Below the pieces are notes generated by a model. The model saw only the letters and a program-made list of their open reading frames with translations, was not told the origin of the DNA and made no database searches. The position numbers and the translations under genes were made by a program. This document shows positions 5,252 to 12,400 of a DNA stretch of 20,407 nt, piece after piece (positions within the stretch are counted from its first letter, which is position 1; every line of letters begins with the position of its first letter). This stretch comes from a virus. The stretch spans positions 1 to 20,407 of IMG/VR virus record IMGVR_UViG_3300030329_001304. One strand, written 5' to 3'.

Positions 5252-6556
5252 ATGTCGTTTATAGATAGAGTTAGACGTACTTTCGCCAGAGTTGGTGGAA
5301 ATCCGTCATATAAAAAAGACGACCCTAGAAGTTACGGGGAAGGAGTTATTAAACGTCTTAAAATCAATAGAGGTTTTAGTCTTAACAAAGATAAGAACTA
5401 TGAACCACATATAGGTCAAAACAGAACTTATATGAACGTTTATTTATCAGACCCTATTGTTAGAAGTTTAATTGACTTACCGTGCTTATACGCTGTTAAA
5501 GATAATTTTGATATTGTTACAACAGACGATGGAATTAGGGAAGAGTTAGAAGAAATGTTCCGCGATATAAATATTGAACATATTTTATATGGTTGGTTAA
5601 GAAATGCTAGAATTTTTGGTACAGGTTATTTAGAATGGACTGGAGACAATTTAATTTTAAGGTCTAGTCAAAACATGTACGTAAAGAGGAATGAGCACGG
5701 TCAGATAGAATACTATTATCAAAAAGTAGGAGACGATGATGAGAATATCAGATTCGAGGAAAACGAAATAATAGAATTGAAAAATAATCAATTCGATGAT
5801 TATGCATATGGTTTATCTGACATACACCCAATATTATATTTAGTTGATTTAAAGGATTATGCAGAAAGAGATATAGGAGCAGCATTAAATAAATATGCAT
5901 CTAGTAGATTTGATGTTAGTGCTGGTTTACCTGATATGCCTTATGGTCCTGATAAGATTAATGAAATTGTCGACGCATTTAATACTCTAGCACCCGGTGA
6001 AGATATAATTCACGGGAACGACATAGTAATCAAAGAACTACAAGGTACTCAACGTGCTTTTGAGTATGGTAAATATACAGATGATATATTAGATAAAATA
6101 CATGTAGCTTTGAAAACACCACGCACTATGTGGACAGACCCAGAAAAAGCACGACCTATTTTTGAACCATACGTAAGATACTTACAAACTATGGTAGAGG
6201 GAGCACTTAATTCCCAGCTTATGCCTCAATTAGAAAAGGGAGAAGCAAAATTTAAGTTTAGGCAAATTAACGTTGAAGACGCATTCACTAAAGCCAAGAC
6301 TGATATGATTTATCTATCAGAAGGTGTATTATCACCCGGCGAAGTTAGAGAGGAAAGAGGACTTGACCCTGAAGGAGTTGCAGAATTAGATATGGAAACT
6401 TCTGAAGATATAAAGGCTTCACCAATAAAACGAGAACAGAGTGATAAGAATGCTAACATATCTGGAGGAAAGAACCAAGATAAAAGGGAAGAATCCTCTA
6501 GAGCACAAAATAGGGGCAACAAGCCCTCCGCAAACGCAACAGGAGATAGAGCATGA
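5252..6556 (+). CDS. Portal protein
   Basis: 434 residues, typical in length for HK97/SPP1-type portals. Recognised from its pattern as well as position: early YLSDPIVRSLIDLPCLYAV, then ARIFGTGYLEW (about 118-128), the YGLSDIHPILYLVDLKDYAE stretch (about 188-207) followed by ALNKYASSRF, and a C-terminal clip/crown region with LSPGEVREERGLDP. The dodecameric portal fills one head vertex, is the DNA channel and the docking site for terminase, and nucleates head assembly. The last 40 or so residues are Lys/Asn/Ser/Glu-rich and likely disordered. The gene starts without SD right after the class B promoter and overlaps the protease gene by ATGA (6553-6556). Confidence 0.9.
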   Translation: MSFIDRVRRTFARVGGNPSYKKDDPRSYGEGVIKRLKINRGFSLNKDKNYEPHIGQNRTYMNVYLSDPIVRSLIDLPCLYAVKDNFDIVTTDDGIREELEEMFRDINIEHILYGWLRNARIFGTGYLEWTGDNLILRSSQNMYVKRNEHGQIEYYYQKVGDDDENIRFEENEIIELKNNQFDDYAYGLSDIHPILYLVDLKDYAERDIGAALNKYASSRFDVSAGLPDMPYGPDKINEIVDAFNTLAPGEDIIHGNDIVIKELQGTQRAFEYGKYTDDILDKIHVALKTPRTMWTDPEKARPIFEPYVRYLQTMVEGALNSQLMPQLEKGEAKFKFRQINVEDAFTKAKTDMIYLSEGVLSPGEVREERGLDPEGVAELDMETSEDIKASPIKREQSDKNANISGGKNQDKREESSRAQNRGNKPSANATGDRA

Positions 6557-7809
6557 CATTTGAAAAATGTATGATACAAACTAAATCAAACCTGAAGAAG
6601 AGGGGTTTTGAGAACCCTGAAGAGATTGCAGCTGGCATGTGTAGCATGTGGGCGCAAGAGAATGGCGTAGAGCGGGAATTTGCAGAGGGCAAATCTACTG
6701 AACCTGTTCGTAGGTCATTCGCTTTAGAAGTGGCTGAGGGTGAAGATATGACATTTTCCAGCGATGAGGGAATCGACTCTGTATCATTCCCAGTAATCGC
6801 TATTACCTCCGGACCTCATGAATATGAGGTTGATGGAGAGCAACATAAAGTTTATATTGAGGGAGGACAGTTAAAAGATAATTTACATCAATTTACTGAA
6901 CTACCGATTTATATTGACCATCAAAGAACAGAAGAGGACTTAATCGGCATGGCTGCTAATCCCGAACTGTTTGAGATGGATAATGGAAAGACCGCTATTA
7001 AGATGCTAGCAACAGTATCTAATAAATATGGCCGTGGTCAAGAAGTAATGGAGAAAGTTAAGGAAGGAGACATGACACATGTTAGTATCGATTGGTTTTC
7101 AAACGATATTGATGTTATGGGTGACAATTACGCCACCAATATTCGTCCTACAGAGGTAAGTTTCATTGACAATGAAAAGATGGACCCAGTCTGTAAAGAA
7201 TGTACTATAGAAACGAAATGTGATTCACAAGAACCGGAAGACGACCACGACTGTGGTTGTGGTGGCCAAGAAGGAAATTGTGGATGTGAGTCAGAACAAA
7301 CAGAGGTAAATATGTCAGAAGAGACAAAAGAAACAACTGTAAAATCCGACGCAGAAAGCATTGTCGAACGCGAGTTCGCTTCCCTACGCTCACAACTTGA
7401 AGCAGCAGAAGCATCTAAAAAGGAAATCGAATCTGAATTCAAAGCAGCTATGAAAGAATTAGAAACTTTCAAGAAAGCAGAAGAAGAAAGATTAGAGAAA
7501 GAAGCAGAAGCAAGAAAAGTTGAAACAGTAGAAGCAATTATATCCAAAGAAATCTTATTCGGTTCAATCGAAGAAGATAAAAAGGATGCTCGTGTCGAAG
7601 AACTTTCCGCTTGGGATGAATCCAGATTGACTGGATTTAGCGATGCTCTAGCAGCAATGCCAGAGCCAAGCAACGACGTCGAACGTTCTTTCGGAAAAGG
7701 TAAATCAGCTGATGAAGGTGAAGTACCAGAAACCAAAAGAGAGTTCGGTATGAAAGTAGAGGACGGTAAAATTAGAATAAACCGTGACTACTACCTAAAA
7801 GGTGATTAA
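6553..7809 (+). CDS. Prohead protease (S78-type) fused to scaffold-like domain
   Basis: 418 residues with SD AGGAG at 6541-6545. Residues 4-34 (FEKCMIQTKSN...AAGMCSMW) match the helical N-terminus often found on these proteins. The protease spans about 75-212: H123 in IYIDHQ and S178 in THVSID are the expected catalytic pair, with EVSFIDN (201-207) supplying a candidate acidic third residue. A seven-cysteine acidic linker (214-245) follows, then a coiled coil (about 275-325) and tail, as in scaffolding domains. The family cleaves scaffold and itself during head maturation. An R[ES]F[AG] motif recurs at R41, R54, R273, R378 and R396, possibly marking cleavage sites. An internal start at 7312 could make free scaffold. 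Portal, this gene, decoration and capsid genes form one operon; the capsid protein shows no obvious N-terminal scaffold of its own. Confidence 0.88.
   Translation: MTFEKCMIQTKSNLKKRGFENPEEIAAGMCSMWAQENGVEREFAEGKSTEPVRRSFALEVAEGEDMTFSSDEGIDSVSFPVIAITSGPHEYEVDGEQHKVYIEGGQLKDNLHQFTELPIYIDHQRTEEDLIGMAANPELFEMDNGKTAIKMLATVSNKYGRGQEVMEKVKEGDMTHVSIDWFSNDIDVMGDNYATNIRPTEVSFIDNEKMDPVCKECTIETKCDSQEPEDDHDCGCGGQEGNCGCESEQTEVNMSEETKETTVKSDAESIVEREFASLRSQLEAAEASKKEIESEFKAAMKELETFKKAEEERLEKEAEARKVETVEAIISKEILFGSIEEDKKDARVEELSAWDESRLTGFSDALAAMPEPSNDVERSFGKGKSADEGEVPETKREFGMKVEDGKIRINRDYYLKGD
7312..7809 (+). CDS. Possible free scaffold from an internal start
   Basis: ATG 7312 is codon 254 of the protease gene, preceded by GAGGT at 7303-7307 in the sequence cagaggtaaat. 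The product (165 residues, starting MSEETKETTVK) would contain only the coiled coil and tail, without the protease or cysteine linker. Lambda C/Nu3 makes free scaffold in the same nested way. Seen: an in-frame ATG with an SD exactly at the domain boundary. Inferred: that it is used. Confidence 0.45.
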   Translation: MSEETKETTVKSDAESIVEREFASLRSQLEAAEASKKEIESEFKAAMKELETFKKAEEERLEKEAEARKVETVEAIISKEILFGSIEEDKKDARVEELSAWDESRLTGFSDALAAMPEPSNDVERSFGKGKSADEGEVPETKREFGMKVEDGKIRINRDYYLKGD

Positions 7810-7811
7810 AC

Positions 7812-8228
7812 ATGGCAACAGAAATTTTAGTAAACGACGGAGGAGCACCAGCTCGTATTCTTCCTTTCTTAGCAGGGGAAGATATAAGTGCCGGTGAAGC
7901 TCTCACAGCTAGTGCTACCGCAGACATGACTGCTGTACTAGCAACACAAGCAAACATCAATATCATAGGTTTTGCTCTTACCGATGCCGCATCTGGAGAC
8001 ATGTGCAGCGTTATCACAGGTAAAGGAGTAATACTCAATGTACAATGTTTACCAACCACAGGTGGATACCCACAGATGATTGGTGCAGCAGCATCTGGTC
8101 AGTTGGCCAAACAAACCGCAGCAGAAGCAGCAAAAGGAAACGGTCCTGTCGCAGTTCCTGTTAAGGTTACCAACGAAGCTGGAAGTGGACTTGCCGTTGC
8201 AGGTCTTTGGAGATGTCTAATAATTTAA
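7812..8228 (+). CDS. Capsid decoration protein
   Basis: 138 residues, SD GGTGAT at 7801-7806. Small, Ala/Gly/Thr-rich, with alternating short beta segments (NIIGFALTDAASGDMCSVIT and GVILNVQCLP) and a hydrophobic last strand LWRCLII. This composition and its place between protease and major capsid genes fit a decoration/head-stabilising protein of the lambda gpD or DUF2190 type, which binds the outer capsid after expansion. It has two cysteines in the central part and one near the end. Which of the two families it belongs to cannot be told by eye. It is translated 2 bases after the protease stop and 11 bases before the capsid start, consistent with high co-expression. Confidence 0.7.
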   Translation: MATEILVNDGGAPARILPFLAGEDISAGEALTASATADMTAVLATQANINIIGFALTDAASGDMCSVITGKGVILNVQCLPTTGGYPQMIGAAASGQLAKQTAAEAAKGNGPVAVPVKVTNEAGSGLAVAGLWRCLII

Positions 8229-8239
8229 GGAGATAAGAT

Positions 8240-9364
8240 ATGGTTCAACCCGGTCCAACTAGTGGTCTTTTGACCAGTCTGAACTCAGGTTCATACGCCA
8301 ACACTGGCGGAACAGGAGAGCGAGTACTCATTGATTATAAAGATGCAATTATCGACTACAAGGTCACAGACCTTCCAGTCATGCAATTCTTTGCAGACCC
8401 AATGACTACAGATACAGGCGGTAATATTGATATTACTTTCGCAAAACCATCTATGACGATGGAACAAATAGAAGAAGGAACAACTCCTCAATACCAACAC
8501 ACAAAACTACGCTCCGAGAGAGTAGCAGTTAAAGAGTGGGGTATTGCAGTAGGTGTAACCCGAAGAATGATTGAAGATTCAAGATTCAACGAAGTAGAAA
8601 TGGCTCTTAACGAAGCACGTCGCGCTGTCGACAGACACTTGACCGAACACGTTACAAATGTCATTTTCGGTATTGGTAGCACTACACTAGGAACTGGTGT
8701 AGACGTAGGTGCAGGTTTTACTGACATCTTAGCTGCCGGTGCAGCTTCTACTGAAGCAAACATCTCTGATTTCTCAAAGGCACCTAATGGAGCTTTCTTA
8801 GGAACAGCCGCAACTTTTGCAGGCAGATTGGATGAATATGCTAATCAATCATTAGCTACCTTACAAGCATGCAGTTCTTATACAGCAGCTTCATCAAACG
8901 GTACAAGCTCTTTCGCTTTAGTCGATGTTGCAGCAGCAATTAGTAGGATGAGCAAGCTTGGTTACAATGCAACTCACTTATTCATTTCACCTTCACACTA
9001 TGAAAATATGTTGAAGATGGCTGATTTTGTAAGTGCATTCACCAACGCACAAGGAACTAATGGAAGTATCCAAGGTGGAGGTAACTTTATGCCTACAACT
9101 GGAGACAACCCATTCAGCTCCATGCTAGCAACAGGTGGTTTAGTTGGTTCATTATATGGATTAGCAGTAATTGTGAATCCATGGGTTCCAGCAGGAAGAT
9201 TTGGTGTATTCGACCTTTCAGTTAAGCCAATGGCTTATGTAGAAAGACGCGGACTCACTGTAGAAGAAGCCAATCCCGGATTCGGAATTGTCGGTTCCTA
9301 CATGTCTATGAGATACGGATTGAAGGTCGTTAGACCAGAAGCCGGTCAAATCGTCATCAGTTAA
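8240..9364 (+). CDS. Major capsid protein, HK97 fold
   Basis: 374 residues with a strong SD (AGGAG at 8228-8232, 7-base spacer). After a Gly/Ser-rich N-arm (about 1-27) come features typical of HK97-fold coat proteins: an E-loop-like segment around PMTTDTGGNIDITFAKPS (about 54-71), RSERVAVKEWGIAVGVTRRM then the spine helix SRFNEVEMALNEARRAVDRHL (about 113-133), an A-domain with HLFISPSHYENMLKMADFVS, and the final strand region VEANPGFGIVGSYMSMRYGL. There is no long N-terminal delta domain, in keeping with a separate scaffold in the upstream protease gene. It is the last gene of the class B operon; an 80-base leader follows before the fibre genes. Confidence 0.9.
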   Translation: MVQPGPTSGLLTSLNSGSYANTGGTGERVLIDYKDAIIDYKVTDLPVMQFFADPMTTDTGGNIDITFAKPSMTMEQIEEGTTPQYQHTKLRSERVAVKEWGIAVGVTRRMIEDSRFNEVEMALNEARRAVDRHLTEHVTNVIFGIGSTTLGTGVDVGAGFTDILAAGAASTEANISDFSKAPNGAFLGTAATFAGRLDEYANQSLATLQACSSYTAASSNGTSSFALVDVAAAISRMSKLGYNATHLFISPSHYENMLKMADFVSAFTNAQGTNGSIQGGGNFMPTTGDNPFSSMLATGGLVGSLYGLAVIVNPWVPAGRFGVFDLSVKPMAYVERRGLTVEEANPGFGIVGSYMSMRYGLKVVRPEAGQIVIS

Positions 9365-9390
9365 AGTTAATTGATTAATTTTAATAGATA

Positions 9391-9425
9391 AGGCCCGAAG
9401 GGAGCCTGCGTTAGCAAATCCCTTC
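9391..9425 (+). promoter_or_regulatory. Overlapping alternative hairpins between capsid and fibre genes
   Basis: Two exclusive hairpins: AGGCCC pairing with GG-A-GCCT (9391-9407, bulged A), and GAAGGGA (9397-9403) pairing with TCCCTTC (9419-9425). They share bases 9397-9407, so only one can form. The second ends 19 bases before the fibre ATG and is followed by no U-run. No CTTTATATA box occurs in the 80-base gap; the nearest AT-rich stretch is at 9370-9390. The element may lower fibre expression relative to capsid, by processing, pausing or attenuation. Confidence 0.35.
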
Positions 9426-9444
9426 ACCTTACATTTATTTAATT

Positions 9445-12400
9445 ATGGCCAGATACACAAAAGTACTGAAGAGTTTAGCTCATAATGCAGTGGGCTCCAA
9501 ACGCATAGAAGCAGTGTCCACAAGTGGTTCTTCTATATCTTCACTTACTTATGTACCGGGCAGTTATCATTATGTAGCAACTCAATCCAATGGAACTAAT
9601 ATTACAGGAAATAGTCAAAACCTATTTGGTAATCAAATTAAACTAAGCGGTAGTAGTGCTGGAGGTGTACAACTATATGAAGCTACTAGTAATGGCTCTA
9701 ACTATTTACAACTCAATGCCCCTGCGGCAATAACTACTAATTTTGTTCTTACATTACCCAATGGTCCACCATCTACAAGTGGTTATGCTTTAGTTTCCAC
9801 AGATGCTGGAGTTATGTCATGGTCTGCATTCTCAGGGGGTAATACTTACATTACAGGTTTAGCTTATGCCCCTAGTACTCAAAAAATTACAGCTACATTA
9901 AGTGACTCTTCTACAGTTGTACAATCTCCATCTTTAGAAGAATTTGGAGACTCTATATCTATAAAAGGTACCAATGAAGGTCATGTAGACCTTTATGAAA
10001 AAGCAGTTAATGGCTCTGCTTATGTTTCATTAAGAGCTCCTGTAGATATGGGAACTAACCCTTCTTATATTATTTCTTTACCTGTAGCCGATGGTACTAC
10101 TGGCCAAGTTATGGCTAGAGGTTCTGGAGGACAATTAACATGGGTAAACAATGATGATGCTAATTATTATGTAACAGGGGGTACATATGATTCAAGTAAT
10201 GATGAAATAGATTTTAGTGGTACTACTGGATTTCCAGCGTTTAGTGTAGATACCAGCGATTTCGCAAAGGGTTCAATAGCTGGTGCAAGCACATACGTTC
10301 CTTATTTTACCGCAGCCTCAGCTCTTACAGGGACCAATACCTTTAGGTGGGACAATGCTAATGGATTCTTAACACTAAGTAATGCCACAGCTTCTACAGT
10401 TACACATACAGGTCACCCTTTACTTGTTTTAGAAAACACCAACGCTGATGCATTTCCCGCAGGTATTAAATTATATAAAAACTCTGCATCATCAGCAGCT
10501 AATGATTTAATAGGTTTAATTAGGTTTTATGCTAATGATAATGCAGGTACACCTGCCGAAGAAGAATATGCACGTATAGAAGGAGAGGTAGAAAGTTCTA
10601 CTGCTGGTGCAGAAATAGGTAAATTAAGTTTCTATACTGTCAATAATGGAACTAGAGCTCGAAGACTATGGATGTCTGGAGCCACAACCACAATCAACAG
10701 TAACACAGAAATTACAGGAACACTGTCTACAACAGGAGTAGCAACACTAGGAAACAATTCAGTAACCAACACACAATCAGCAGGTAATGATTCAACCCGT
10801 ATCGCTACCACAGCCTTTGTATCCACTGCCGTAGATAATGCTGTAGCATCTTCTAGTCAATATTATAATACCTTCTACAATTCTTCTCAAGGATTAGTAG
10901 GAAGTGCTCGGTTACAAACAGACGCTTCTAATAATATTATTCTTAGTGGAGCTAGTAACATAGCCAAAACAGCAGCAGATTTCCAAAGCACACTAGGAGT
11001 TAGTGGGGCTTTGACAGTCAGTGGTAATTCATCTCTAAAAGGAACATTAGGTGTAGCAAGTACAACTACTTTATCTGGTGCTACAACAATAGAAGCTGCT
11101 ACTGATATAATAGGAAACCTTACTATAAAGGATGGAGGTTATGCCACACCAATGTGGAAGATGACTGCTACACAAGGTGCTGGTAAAGTAGCAATGATAG
11201 ATTCTGGTTCTAATGTAAGCACACCTCAATTTTTCCCTATATTACAATTACACAATGAAGCTCAGGATGTAGACCCCGGTGGAGGAGGTGCTGTTGTTTA
11301 TGCAGATATGCCTACTATTCACTTTAGAAAACTAGGTCCAAGAAATGCGGTTAATAGCGCAAATACTACAGCAGGGTTTAGATTTTTAGCTTCAGGTCTT
11401 TCAACCGCTGCTGCAACAACAACACAAAAACAATTTTTAGTTTATACTTATCAACCTGATGAATCTACTGGTACACCCAGTGAAATAGCAAAATTAGATA
11501 GCACAGGTATATTTACAGCAACTACATTTGCTGGAGAATTAGATGGAACAATAAGTTCAACAACTACAGCAACTACACAAAGTGCTTCTAATAACTCTAC
11601 AAAAGTAGCTACAACAGCATATGTCGATGCTGCTGTAAGTGCAGGTGGTGGAGGTACTATCGGTGGTTCTATAGCAGACAACCAAGTAGCCTTTGGAGCT
11701 ACTACAGCAGACAGTATAGAAGGTAGTGATAATTTTACATATGATGGAACAGATTTATCTTTAACAAGTGCTACATCAAACAAACCAGTTTTTACTTTAG
11801 AAAATACTAACTCTGACGATGCTCCTGCTTTTTTAGATTTTAAAAAGAATGTAGCAGATGGACAACAAGCAGCAAGTGATACATTAGGTCAGATAAGATT
11901 TTATGGTAAAGATTCTGCAAACAATTTAGATAGTTTTGTTGATATGTATGTACAATCTCCAACTATAACATCTACTTCTGAAAATGGAGCGTTGTTTATG
12001 CGAACTAGGGCAGCAGGAACTATGACTCAAACATTAACATTAAATGCTGGTAATGTAGGTATAGGCACAACTGCACCTGCTAGAAAGTTACACGTTTATT
12101 CAGGAAGTAATGGATATGCGGCTAGATTTGAGGATGGTATCGAATTAGATGGTACTAACGTTCAGTTGTTAGGTTACGGTCAAGGTAACCTTTGGCTTAT
12201 GGGTAACAGTGGTAATCCTAAACTTACATTAGGGTATTCACACAATTGGGATTTTGCTGTATCTTTAAGATACTTAAGAGGAGCTACAACTGGTTCTAGC
12301 TATGTTGGAGATGGTGAATTTAGATTAGGACAAACAGATAAAAATAACGCTAATTATGACCACGGTATAACTTCATTTTATGTTAGTGGTTCTGAAGCTA

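Noticed and set aside
7128-7736. Long ORF on the minus strand opposite the protease-scaffold gene, and similar antisense ORFs
   Set aside because: Ser/Leu-rich mirror of an acidic coding sequence, no SD or promoter, and it opposes a gene with clear domains.
9397-9425. Intrinsic transcription terminator after the capsid gene
   Set aside because: There is no U-run after the hairpin, and archaeal termination depends mainly on T-rich tracts, which are absent here.
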